Shown here in pieces: positions 10,413 through 19,598 of a DNA stretch of 64,000 nt. The stretch is from Mikania micrantha. Lineage: Eukaryota > Streptophyta > Magnoliopsida > Asterales > Asteraceae. Both the position numbers and the translations under genes were made by a program. The notes under the pieces were generated by a model. It was not told where the DNA came from. It did no database searches and worked only from the letters and a program-made list of their open reading frames with translations. The stretch spans positions 51,973,484 through 52,037,483 of the forward strand of contig CM018697.1 of assembly GCA_009363875.1 (NCBI GenBank), written 5' to 3'. The number at the start of each line of letters is the position of its first letter. The stretch's first letter is position 1.

Positions 10413-10961
10413 AAGAATCAAATTTTTTAAGTTGACTTTTGAGAAATATAATGCACAAATGGAGTTTTGTGTGTACATATGTATTGTGTTAAATGATAAT
10501 GGTAGGCATAAATGGTAGATAAAAATGTTTATCTATGTAAATGAATGTAGTAACTATCATTGTGTGTAATTAACAGCTTTTATGAGATAACGAATAATGT
10601 GAATGTGAAGTCATTCGGTTATGGAATAAATGAATAATGCTAATGTTAAGTCATTCGGTTGTGGTTATGTATAAAGTACATTATACAAGATGTTTGACTT
10701 TAAAAAGTCGAAATTAAACCTATTTGTGGAAAAAAAAATATATAGGATATTTATAATATGTATAAATTGTATTCATACATATGATGAAAGGAATATTTAT
10801 ATGAATATTCAAAAGAGAGGTAAGATGTATGTAGAAATACACTTGAGTGTATGATTTGGTTTGAATGAAGAAAGTCAAACCAACTAATCAATTGTAGATT
10901 GAGCATGTAGTATCAGGTATAATGATCATGTTTATTTAAGGGTAAATGTTCAATTATACCT

Positions 10962-11512
10962 GAAATATATGCGAGAGAAGTTGTGTCTAGGCATGGTGTG
11001 CCAGTGACGATTGTGTCCGATCGAGACACACGATTCGCTTCTTATTTCTGGAAGAATTTTCAAGAGCAATTGGGCATGAAACTATTGTTAAGCACGACGT
11101 ATCATCCTCAGACTGATGGTCAGAGTGAGCGGACCATTCAGACAGTAGAGGATATGTTACGAGCGTGCATAATTGATTTTGGAGGTAGTTGGAATGATTG
11201 CCTTTGGCAGAGTTCTCATATAATAATAGTTATCATTCTAGTATTGGAATGTCTTCTTATGAAATGCTTTATAGGCAGAAATGTAGAACTCCCGTTAGTT
11301 AGGGAGAAGTTGGGCTATGAGAACTGCCAAATAAAAAGGTAGTTAAGGTAATAAATGAACATATAGAGCAGATACGAGCACATTTGAAGGCGGTACAAAA
11401 CTGTCAGAAATACTATGCGTATAAGCGTATAAGGGCCATTGAGTTCCAAGTGAGAGATGTTAATTGTAAAGGTCTCTCCTTGGAAAGGTGTTATACGTTC
11501 ATAAAGCGAGGT
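10962..11512 (+). pseudogene. GypA integrase fragment (interrupted, frameshifted)
   Basis: The frame contains VSRHGVPVTIVSDRDTRFAS, then YHPQTDGQSERTIQTVEDML, which is the integrase core of gypsy elements with the second Asp and the Glu of the DDE triad. It would splice viral cDNA into the genome. The zinc-binding HHCC domain and the first catalytic Asp are absent because the frame starts abruptly at 10962. After about 11340 the frame shifts, and a degraded stretch equivalent to the integrase C-terminal FQVGDRVMLKV region follows up to the solo-LTR insertion at 11513. The continuation is at 26815. It is not functional. Confidence 0.85.
11508..11512. other. Target-site duplication CGAGG (left) of the solo LTR
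   Basis: CGAGG at 11508-11512 is repeated exactly at 26810-26814, flanking the LTR ends TGTCACACC and TGTTACA. This proves the insertion limits and shows that the GypA integrase frame was split here. Confidence 0.95.
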
Positions 11513-12635
11513 GTCACACCCCGAGCCGGCGGGGTTGGATCGGAGTCCCCGTCGGGCGGAAGGTTCTCGGGGCGCGATATCGTGAGTGATAATCAAAAGT
11601 AATCAGATTGTTTACATTGCACATGATATAAATGAGAAATGCTAAATAGAATAGAATTACAAAGTTAAATTACATCCGAATCGTTCATAATTTAACAATG
11701 TAAATCTATCATAAACATCATAAAATAACTATCTTGTAACTACACAAGATATACAAAATAATGGTATGATGATGTTTCCAAAAATATCCAGGTCCAAAAA
11801 TACTAAGTCTTCTATCTGAAGTCCTAGTCCAAAAGCATACGCTTTCTAGTTGACCCATTCGTCACCTGAGAATTCATGCAAAAATAAGGTCAACACATGG
11901 TTGGTGAGTTCATATAGTTTAAAGTTAGAAAATGATTTGTAAACCTCTTCTGGTAAAGACCTTAACCTCATTAACTCCACATGTAATAAAATCTAAGTCC
12001 TAATGATTGGGCCTTGGTCAACTCGAGTAGACTAGTCTGTCAATCAAGGTTCTTAGTAGTTAGGGAATTCTGTAAATATCATCAAACATATGACCTACAA
12101 TATCAAACGGTGTAGCTAGGACTTCTTGAAATGTATGATTTCTTGTTTCCTTCTTGATTCGTTGTGTTGGCATATGTTATCTCTGATATTTCCCAGAATT
12201 TCCCTTGAAAATGATTTATTGATTCGTCTGATTCTGTCACAAGATGTACTTGATTCGTTGATCATGGAATACTAGATTTGTTGATCAAATGTACTCTTGA
12301 TTCGTAGTTCATCAAACACATGATTTGTTGAACATCGAATTCTAACTTTGCAAAGATAGTTTCGTTTGATTCGTTGAACTCACACACTTGATTTATAAAA
12401 ATGTTTTGTTTGATTCGTTGAAATGACTGTTGGACTAAAAGAACCAATGAGCCTGATCAGAAAAATCTCTAAGTCTCACAGCACTTATAACAACTGAAGA
12501 AGAACACAACGGCTGACATACAATGTACAGAAGTTACAAGATCTGAAGTGATATACAACAGCTGAAGTGTAAGTCATCAGATGTTGTAGTGTGTAGTTTA
12601 GTCTTCAGTAGTTTTCTTTCAGTTCTTGTAAAAGT

Positions 12636-12737
12636 CTGATGAGTAGTTTACTCATCAGATGTTTTAGTTTATTACTTCAGTAGTTTTAATACTTCAGTAG
12701 TTGTAAGAGAATGTCTTCAGATGTTGTAGACATTCTC
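12636..12737 (+). promoter_or_regulatory. Two inverted repeats in copia U3
   Basis: CTGATGAGTA/TACTCATCAG (12636-12658, 10-bp stem, 3-nt loop) and GAGAATGTC/GACATTCTC (12707-12737, 9-bp stem) lie 80-180 bp upstream of the TATA box. The 3' LTR has the same pair. Palindromic motifs in non-coding parts are a known Sirevirus trait. A role in transcription is inference. Confidence 0.6.
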
Positions 12738-12816
12738 AGTAGTTTAGTTATTTCAGTTGTTTTGTTTTGTCTGTTAGGTGTCAACATCATGTGACATCAT
12801 CAGACGTCACTGTCTT

Positions 12817-12824
12817 TATATAAG
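12817..12824 (+). promoter_or_regulatory. Copia LTR TATA box
   Basis: TATATAAG in the context TGTCTTTATATAAGGGC, about 200 bp before the LTR end and 426 bp before the gag AUG. The same box is at 23953-23960 in the 3' LTR. Transcription would start some 25-35 bases downstream. Confidence 0.75.
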
Positions 12825-13022
12825 GGCAGTTGACAATTTTGTAATGTAACGAAGTTATTGCGATTGATTGAATTATTCCTTTTACAGAATTCTCTCTCTA
12901 TAACAAACTTGTGCTTTACTGTTTGATTGAACTTTGTTCTTGCTATGATTGTGCTAATTCAACTTTAAATTCTGCTGCTATACTCTATTATTGAATCAAT
13001 TGAGAACATCTGATCCTACAAT

Positions 13023-13037
13023 TGGTATCAGAGCAGG
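13023..13037 (+). other. Copia primer-binding site
   Basis: TGGTATCAGAGCAGG begins three bases after the LTR end. It is complementary to the 3' end of plant initiator tRNA-Met, which would prime minus-strand synthesis. Confidence 0.93.
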
Positions 13038-13242
13038 TTAATCATTGATCGATTAAACAATTGATCTCTGAAACTGCTCAAATTTGTTCTCTAATTGATC
13101 GAATTAGCTGATTAAGTAAGAATTTGTTATAGATTGAAGTTTTCTGTTAACTTCTGTTGATTTGTCCTTCAATATTAATTTGTTTTGAATCAATTGATCG
13201 AAATTTGCATTAGCTTGTGTCTAATTGCTTGAATCTGTGATC

Positions 13243-14907
13243 ATGACGACTCCAAACAATGATCCGCACAATACAGGCTCCGCAACCAAGCCTCCGATGC
13301 TTGTGCGGAGTGAGTATAACATATGGCAACGTAGAATGCTACATCACCTGTCAATTAACAGCGCAGGATGTTGGAAATCTGTAGTGCATGGTCCTTATAA
13401 ACCCATGATTACTGATCCTGAAACTAAACTAATGATTCCGAAACCTTCGGATATATATTCGGATGAGGATATCAAACTGTTTGAAATTGATGCGAAAGCT
13501 CATGGTATTCCGGCCATGGCTTTGCCGAATGAGATTTACTCTGGCTTGATGCATCATGATACTGCTCATGATCTCTGGGTTGCACTGAAAGAACAATTTG
13601 GTGGAACCGATGAGGTTTTAGCAAACACAAGAGAAATCCTCGCCCAACAGTATGAGACGTTCTCTCATAGGAAGGGTGAATCATTGACTCAACAATTTGA
13701 GCGTTTCTCATGTTTAATTTCTGAGTTGAAAATGGTTAAGCAAGAATATACTAATAGTCAGATGAATAACAGATTTCTCAGATCACTGCCTGAGAGATGG
13801 GATACTTATACTATTATCCTACGCTCCAGTGCAACTCTAAAACATCTATCTCTCACCCAACTTCATGGGAAACTCTTAACATTTGAGAGAGAGGTAGAAC
13901 AAAAGAGAAAACTGTCTTCATCTGGAAAACTTGCTGATGATTTTGTTCCTGGTAACACTGCTTTGATAGGTCAGGAGTCAGAGTTTAATGGGTCTGAATG
14001 TTCTTATGATGAACATACTGATTTTTCTACTAACAATTCTGAACATGCTTTTGTGGGAGTTGATGGTAATGCAGGAAATTATGGTGATAACTTGTGTTTT
14101 GTGATGGACGATTTGAAAGGAATCCCGGATGATGATCTAGAGGAGATGGACATTTTGAGTCAAATGGCATTAATCAACATCAGATCACAAAAGTTCTATA
14201 AACGAACAGGAAGAAAGTTCCCTGGATTATCTGGCAAAACCAAAGTTGGATTTGACAAAGGGAAGCTGAGGTGCCATAAGTGTCACAGACTTGGTCACTT
14301 TGCTAGGGAGTGCAAATCTACTGGTTCTAACTCTGCTGCACCTTTTGTGACTTTTCCAAGCAACTACCCATCAAGCAAAGGACCACAATCCTCTGGTACT
14401 AGTCAACAACAATTCTATCCAGCTCACTTTGTTCAACAAAATCCTATGCCATATCCATATCCTTGTTTCTACATGCCTCAACCTACACACACTCCAGCAT
14501 TAATTCCTTCACAATCACCTGCTCTTCCTGATACCAGCAAATCTCAAACCAATCAACAGTCTCAACAACAACAGCATCAAAGTTTCTTTACTCCTGGAGT
14601 AGTTGATTGGAGTAGTCTACCTGATGATTTATCTGACTTCAACATGCAGCCTTATTCTGAAAATGGTCCACATGGTGGAGACAATCCTTTTGGAAATCTT
14701 GCATTGATGGCTATTGATTCAACTGACAACTCTTGTCAATCTTCTTCAACATCACAGGTATCTTCTGAATCAAAAGCTAAGTTATGCTCAGAGTCATGTA
14801 TTTCAGCATTTGCTTCCATTAGGGAAATAAATGTAGAATTGATAAATGAGAAATTTGAATTAGAGAAGGCTGTGGCTAAAAACAAACTGAGTTTGAAAAA
14901 GCTTTAA
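13243..14907 (+). CDS. gag: Copia Gag, N-terminal and nucleocapsid part
   Basis: Structural capsid/nucleocapsid protein of the virus-like particle. The first AUG in frame is at 13243 (MTTPNNDP), giving 554 codons; the frame itself opens slightly upstream without an AUG. Residues about 25-230 form the UBN2-type copia gag region (NIWQRRMLHHL, LWVALKEQFGG, RFLRSLPERWD). A CCHC zinc knuckle, CHKCHRLGHFAREC, lies near residue 345, followed by a Pro/Gln/Ser-rich stretch and the beginning of a coiled coil. The frame ends at a TAA (14905-14907) because of a -1 frame change at an A5 run (14878-14882). The coiled coil continues in the next frame (14880-16247), so the protein was longer before the break, unless ribosomes change frame there. 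Confidence 0.9.
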   Translation: MTTPNNDPHNTGSATKPPMLVRSEYNIWQRRMLHHLSINSAGCWKSVVHGPYKPMITDPETKLMIPKPSDIYSDEDIKLFEIDAKAHGIPAMALPNEIYSGLMHHDTAHDLWVALKEQFGGTDEVLANTREILAQQYETFSHRKGESLTQQFERFSCLISELKMVKQEYTNSQMNNRFLRSLPERWDTYTIILRSSATLKHLSLTQLHGKLLTFEREVEQKRKLSSSGKLADDFVPGNTALIGQESEFNGSECSYDEHTDFSTNNSEHAFVGVDGNAGNYGDNLCFVMDDLKGIPDDDLEEMDILSQMALINIRSQKFYKRTGRKFPGLSGKTKVGFDKGKLRCHKCHRLGHFARECKSTGSNSAAPFVTFPSNYPSSKGPQSSGTSQQQFYPAHFVQQNPMPYPYPCFYMPQPTHTPALIPSQSPALPDTSKSQTNQQSQQQQHQSFFTPGVVDWSSLPDDLSDFNMQPYSENGPHGGDNPFGNLALMAIDSTDNSCQSSSTSQVSSESKAKLCSESCISAFASIREINVELINEKFELEKAVAKNKLSLKKL

Positions 14908-16247
14908 ATGAAAAAGAGTCTGATATTTATAAACTCAAATGTTTGTTATCTGATGAAAAAGCTAGAGTGGAAGTCATGCTTGTGAAGCATAATGATCTGA
15001 AACAAACACTTGCAGCAACCCAAGTAGAATGTGCAAGATGGGTTGAATCTTGCAAGGGGTTTGAGTTGCTGTTAAACAAGCAAACAACATCAAATGTGAA
15101 GTTTGGTATTGGATACAATCACACTGCTCCTCCAACTGATTATACACCAAAAAATCTTAACTGTGAGTCTGAAGGAGACAGTGTATACCAATCCACCAAA
15201 TCTTCAGAAAAGTCTGATGCTGAAGAATCATTTGAAAGTGATTCAAGTGCCTGCAAATCTGAGTCTGAAACTATTGACATTGAAACTTATTCTTATTCTC
15301 TTGGATGTACAAATGTTATCCAGGATGAAACATGTCAGGATAGTGTTTTAATTGAGATTAACCCTGATGAAAAGGTTTCAAATGAATTAAATTTAAAACT
15401 GGTTAAGTCAGATGGGCATGGCACTGGAGAGAAAGATGCACGGCTTCTGATAAGTCAGAATCACTCATCAGTAGTTGTAGAAAAAGCTGATGGCACAACT
15501 ACTGATAAGTGGAAAAGGGTTGATAGACAAGTGCTGAAGAATACCTCTTCAGAGGTTGTCAGCACATCAGCTGTTGTCAATTTGTCTATAAATACTGATG
15601 TTCCAAATGTGCTGAAGAACAAAAACTCAGTATCTAAGTCATCAGTACTTGTAGATAATCACAAGGGAAAGCAAAAGAGGGTGCCTTGTGAAATTTGTAG
15701 GCTGTTTAATCATTCCACTGATGATTGCTGGTACAGAAAAGGTTCTAAATTCAACAAAATAAAGCATAAAAACAAAAACCTTCTCAAAATGAAAACTGAA
15801 TTTCGTTCCAAGTTTGTACCAGAATCATCTGTCAGTTCAAAGACTGGAAACACCTCACATGGAACTGAATCAAATAAGTTCAAGAAAGGTAAGGAGGTGG
15901 TTCCAGATTCAAAGAAACAACACTTGAAAAATTCTTCATCAGTTAAAGAAACTAAAGTGTTAAAACCCAAAAATCCAAAGTCAGGTCAGAATGTGTCTAA
16001 TGAAATCAAAATCTTGACACAAAATCATAATCAACTGATGTTAATGATGCAACAACTGCTAGGAAGAGTCAATCTGGCAGAGGCATCTGTTGATTCATTT
16101 CCTAAAAAGAAATCAAAATCAAAAGTCAAAGCAAAATCTTCTGATAAGAATGCTTCAAGTGTTGCTTCAACTGACACTGCTCATTTTGTTTATTCATGTG
16201 TTAACAGACCCAAAACCAAAATGGTTTGGGTCCCAAAGTCTAACTGA
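14880..16247 (+). CDS. gag: Copia Gag, C-terminal part (second frame)
   Basis: The frame is open from 14880 after the A-run; it has no AUG of its own near the start, so it depends on the upstream gag frame. The beginning is a charged coiled coil (EKESDIYKLKCLL). Then come Ser/Asp/Glu-rich sequence, a second zinc knuckle CEICRLFNHSTDDC (near 15687), Lys-rich low-complexity sequence and the end MVWVPKSN before UGA at 16245-16247. The pol frame follows in the same phase with no gap. That UGA could be a simple TGG-to-TGA change or a read-through stop separating Gag from Pol. A long Gag tail with a second knuckle is typical of this copia lineage as I know it. Confidence 0.8.
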   Translation, partial: KQTEFEKALNEKESDIYKLKCLLSDEKARVEVMLVKHNDLKQTLAATQVECARWVESCKGFELLLNKQTTSNVKFGIGYNHTAPPTDYTPKNLNCESEGDSVYQSTKSSEKSDAEESFESDSSACKSESETIDIETYSYSLGCTNVIQDETCQDSVLIEINPDEKVSNELNLKLVKSDGHGTGEKDARLLISQNHSSVVVEKADGTTTDKWKRVDRQVLKNTSSEVVSTSAVVNLSINTDVPNVLKNKNSVSKSSVLVDNHKGKQKRVPCEICRLFNHSTDDCWYRKGSKFNKIKHKNKNLLKMKTEFRSKFVPESSVSSKTGNTSHGTESNKFKKGKEVVPDSKKQHLKNSSSVKETKVLKPKNPKSGQNVSNEIKILTQNHNQLMLMMQQLLGRVNLAEASVDSFPKKKSKSKVKAKSSDKNASSVASTDTAHFVYSCVNRPKTKMVWVPKSN

Positions 16248-19200
16248 GTGTGTTGTTGTATGCAGGGTCCTTCAGCATGCCAAAATAGCATCTGGTATAT
16301 TGACAGTGGAGGATCCATGCATATGACTGGGAGCAGATCTCTCCTTCAAAATTATTTTACTGGAAGGAAGGGATTTGTATCCTTTGGAAATGATGCTAAG
16401 GGTTACATTATTGGGAAAGGTATGGTAACAAATGGTGAAATTAGGTTTGATGATGTGAATCATGTTGAAAATCTTAAGTACAATCTTCTGAGTGTTAGTC
16501 AAATGTGTGATAAGGGTCATGTTTCTCTTTTCACTAAGCAAGATTGTAGGATTTTATCTTCTGATGTGATGCCTTTGATTAGCAAAGTTTTAGATGAGTA
16601 TACACTTCTTAAGGCTAACAGAGTGGGAAAGGTATATGCCTTTGATTTATCTAAGAATATCTCTGTCAAGGGTCATCCTTGTTTATTCTCTAAGGCCTCT
16701 TTTAAGGAATCAAATCTGTGGCATAGAAGATTAGGTCATGTGAACATCAAAAACATGAATCAATTGGTGAAACATGGTTTGGTTAGAGGTCTTCCTTTAA
16801 AGGACTTTAGTTGTGATGAGAATTGTACTGCCTGCTTGAAAGGAAAGCAACACAAAGTCTCTTTTCCTCCAATTGGAGATTCCAAATCCACTGGTTGCCT
16901 GCAACTACTGCACATGGATTTGTTTGGTCCTGTGCAGATAATGTCTATGGCAAAGAAGAAGTATTGTCTAGTTATTGTTGATGACTATTCAAAGTTTGTC
17001 TGGACTTTCTTCTTACACTCAAAAGGTGAGGTTGCCAAGGCTATTATGAATTTTGTGTTGTTTGCTGAAAAGCAATATTCTATTCCTATCAAGTGTGTTA
17101 GGAGTGATAATGGCACTGAATTCAGAAATCACCTTCTGGATGAATTTTATCTGTCAAAGGGAATTCAGAGACAGTACAGTATTCCCAGAACTCCTGAACA
17201 AAATGGAGTTGTAGAAAGGAAAAATAGGACTTTGATTGAAGCTGCCAGAACAATGCTTGCAGATTCTGGTTTACCACTAACCTTCTGGGCAGAAGCTGTT
17301 AATACCGCTTGCTATGTGCAAAACAGAGTTTTGGTGAATCAAAGATGGTTGAAGACTCCATATGAAATACTTCACTCTTTAACTCCTTTGATTTCCTTCT
17401 TCAGAGCTTTTGGGTGTCCTTGCTATATTCTCAACACCAAAGATCAACTTACCAAATTTGATTCCAAAGTTGATGCAGGATACTTTGTTGGATATTCTTC
17501 AACTTGCAAGGCTTATAGAGTGTTCAATTTTCGAACAAAGATTGTTGAAGAAACTCTTCATGTTAAATTCAATGAATGTCCCAAAGATTCCATTCCTCAA
17601 AATCCTGCTGAGATGTTTGATCTTAACATCTTGCAACATAAATTTCCAGTTGAACCTAATGGTGAAGAACATGAGGTACTTCCAGCAAATCCACCAAAAG
17701 CTTCTACAGAAACCACACAAGGAATTCCAGATGATGAAGATGAAAGTACTCATTTGTTCAGATTCAGTGATAATCTGCCTACATCTGCAAAATCAGTTGC
17801 TCCTCCTGCTCCAGTTGCTCCTCCAAATACAAATGCTGATGAAATTCTGGATTCTTCCACATCATTTGAAATTCCAGCTGAATTGTTCCCTGGTTCTTCA
17901 TCCACTTCTGCAGCAGCTGAACCTCCAGCAAACACTTGCACTGCTCTTATTCCATATCAAGAACTGAAGGATCATCCATTATCTCAAATTCTTGGTGATA
18001 TTTCTGCTGGTGTTTCAACAAGAAGTCAATTATCAAACTTTTGCCTCTATGCCTTATTTGTCAGTCAACAAGAGCCAAAGAACTATCACACTGCACTCAA
18101 AGACAATGGCTGGGTGGAAGCAATGCAGTTGGAGTTGCTGCAGTTCCAGAAACAACAAGTCTGGGAGCTGGTTCCTTTACCCCAAGGTAAGTGTGCAATA
18201 GGCACTAAATGGGTGTTTAGGAATAAAACTGATGAAAATGGTCAAATAGTTAAGAACAAGGCCAGACTAGTTGTACAGGGGTTCTCTCAGGAAGAAGGTA
18301 TTGATTATGATGAGACCTTTGCCCCTGTAGCCAGACTAGAAGCAATTAGATTGTTTTTAGCATATGCTGCCTTACACAAATTAAAAGTTTTTCAAATGGA
18401 TGTCAAAAGTGCTTTCTTATATGGTAAAATAAAAGAGGAAGTGTATGTGTGTCAACCTCCAGGCTTTGAGGACAATAAACATCCTGATTGGGTGTACAAG
18501 CTTGATAAAGCTCTTTATGGGCTGAAACAAGCACCTAGAGCCTGGTATGACACTTTATCCACTTTTCTTCTCAAAAATAATTTCACTAGAGGCTCCATTG
18601 ATAAAACTTTATTCATAAAGAATGTAGGACAGCATAAGCTACTTGTTCAAATTTATGTTGATGACATCATATTTGCTTCTTCTGATCTCAAGTTGTGTGA
18701 TGCTTTCACTGAGCTTATGACCAAAAATTTTGAAATGAGTGCCATGGGGGAACTACAGTTTTTCTTGGGTCTTCAAATTAAACAAAAACCTGATGGAATT
18801 TTCATTCACCAATCAAAATACACAAAAGAGCTGTTAAAGAAATTTGATTTGCAAAACTGTAAACCATGTTCTAACCCCATGAGCAGCACCACACAACTTG
18901 ATGCTGATCTGAAAGGTACTTCAGTGGATGAAACTCTTTATAGATGTATGATTGGCTCTTTGATGTATCTAACTGCATCAAGGCCAGACATTATGTTTGC
19001 CACTTGTGTCTGTGCTAGATTTCAGGCTGCACCTAAAGAATCTCATTTAATTGCTGTGAAGAGAATTTTCAGATACTTGCAGGGCACTCTATCTCTGGGA
19101 ATATGGTATTCCACTGGACATTCCTGCAAGCTAGTTGCTTTTTCTGATAGTGACTATGCAGGATGCAAACTCTCAAGAAAATCTACTTCTGGTGGGTGTC

Positions 19201-19598
19201 AATTTCTCGGAAATTGTCTGGTTTCTTGGCAAAGTAAGAAACAAACATCTGTAGCCACTTCCACTGCTGAAGCCGAGTACATTGCTGCTGCAAGTTGTAC
19301 TTCACAAATTCTCTGGCTTCAGTCTCAACTCTTGGATTATGGCATCAAAGAACTGAAGACACCATTGTTAATGGATAGTGCTTCAGCTCTTTGTATTGTC
19401 AAGAATCCAGTTCAGCACTCTAGGACTAAACACATTGAGATCAGACATCATTTTATAAGAGATTGTTATGAAAAGGGTCTGATTGATCCAAAGTTTGTTC
19501 CTAGTGCTGATGAGCTTGCAGACATCTTTACTAAGCCTTTAGACACCTCAACTTTTCAAAATTTAGTTCTAAGGCTTGGTATGCTGCAACTTGAATAG
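16248..19598 (+). CDS. pol: Copia Pol: protease, integrase, reverse transcriptase, RNase H
   Basis: There are 1116 codons from the gag stop to TAG; no AUG is needed if it is made as Gag-Pol. Domains in order: aspartic protease with DSG at 19-21 (WYIDSGGSMHMTG); GAG-pre-integrase zinc finger H159, H164, C193, C196; integrase core with D224, D287 and E323 (35 residues between the last two); the GYFVGYS motif region; reverse transcriptase beginning near WVFRNKTDENG, with FQMDVKSAFLYG and catalytic YVDD at 803-806; RNase H with FSDSDYAG (about 964) and TAEAEYIA. All catalytic residues are present and no stop interrupts it. The order integrase before RT identifies Ty1/copia. Confidence 0.95.
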   Translation: MCCCMQGPSACQNSIWYIDSGGSMHMTGSRSLLQNYFTGRKGFVSFGNDAKGYIIGKGMVTNGEIRFDDVNHVENLKYNLLSVSQMCDKGHVSLFTKQDCRILSSDVMPLISKVLDEYTLLKANRVGKVYAFDLSKNISVKGHPCLFSKASFKESNLWHRRLGHVNIKNMNQLVKHGLVRGLPLKDFSCDENCTACLKGKQHKVSFPPIGDSKSTGCLQLLHMDLFGPVQIMSMAKKKYCLVIVDDYSKFVWTFFLHSKGEVAKAIMNFVLFAEKQYSIPIKCVRSDNGTEFRNHLLDEFYLSKGIQRQYSIPRTPEQNGVVERKNRTLIEAARTMLADSGLPLTFWAEAVNTACYVQNRVLVNQRWLKTPYEILHSLTPLISFFRAFGCPCYILNTKDQLTKFDSKVDAGYFVGYSSTCKAYRVFNFRTKIVEETLHVKFNECPKDSIPQNPAEMFDLNILQHKFPVEPNGEEHEVLPANPPKASTETTQGIPDDEDESTHLFRFSDNLPTSAKSVAPPAPVAPPNTNADEILDSSTSFEIPAELFPGSSSTSAAAEPPANTCTALIPYQELKDHPLSQILGDISAGVSTRSQLSNFCLYALFVSQQEPKNYHTALKDNGWVEAMQLELLQFQKQQVWELVPLPQGKCAIGTKWVFRNKTDENGQIVKNKARLVVQGFSQEEGIDYDETFAPVARLEAIRLFLAYAALHKLKVFQMDVKSAFLYGKIKEEVYVCQPPGFEDNKHPDWVYKLDKALYGLKQAPRAWYDTLSTFLLKNNFTRGSIDKTLFIKNVGQHKLLVQIYVDDIIFASSDLKLCDAFTELMTKNFEMSAMGELQFFLGLQIKQKPDGIFIHQSKYTKELLKKFDLQNCKPCSNPMSSTTQLDADLKGTSVDETLYRCMIGSLMYLTASRPDIMFATCVCARFQAAPKESHLIAVKRIFRYLQGTLSLGIWYSTGHSCKLVAFSDSDYAGCKLSRKSTSGGCQFLGNCLVSWQSKKQTSVATSTAEAEYIAAASCTSQILWLQSQLLDYGIKELKTPLLMDSASALCIVKNPVQHSRTKHIEIRHHFIRDCYEKGLIDPKFVPSADELADIFTKPLDTSTFQNLVLRLGMLQLE

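Larger units (their letters stand above)
8388..10961 (+). repeat. GypA non-coding interior filled with short hairpins
   Basis: There is no open frame of retrotransposon type here. Stems of 5-9 bp with short loops occur roughly every 30-60 bp over much of the stretch. Examples: 8525-8545, 8635-8665 (9-bp stem GAACTAGTA/TACTAGTTC), 8750-8769, 8775-8797, 8816-8831, 8949-8970, 8976-9010, 9029-9047, 9066-9082, 9094-9114, 9165-9179, 9852-9867 (TTCACA-TTCG-TGTGAA). Two repeat families with paired changes in the stems are listed separately. The stretch takes the place where gag, protease and reverse transcriptase would be. Confidence 0.75.
12428..13020 (+). repeat. Copia 5' LTR
   Basis: 593 bp from TGTTGG to CTACA, identical to the 3' LTR except for one base. 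U3 contains two strong hairpins and many TTCAGTAGTT / CATCAGATGTT motifs. A TATA box is at 12817-12824, and a palindromic ACGT core (GACGTC) lies just upstream at 12803-12808, a possible bZIP site. Confidence 0.93.

Noticed and set aside
16245..16250. UGA as a selenocysteine codon
   Set aside because: Land plants lack the selenocysteine system; read-through or mutation is sufficient.
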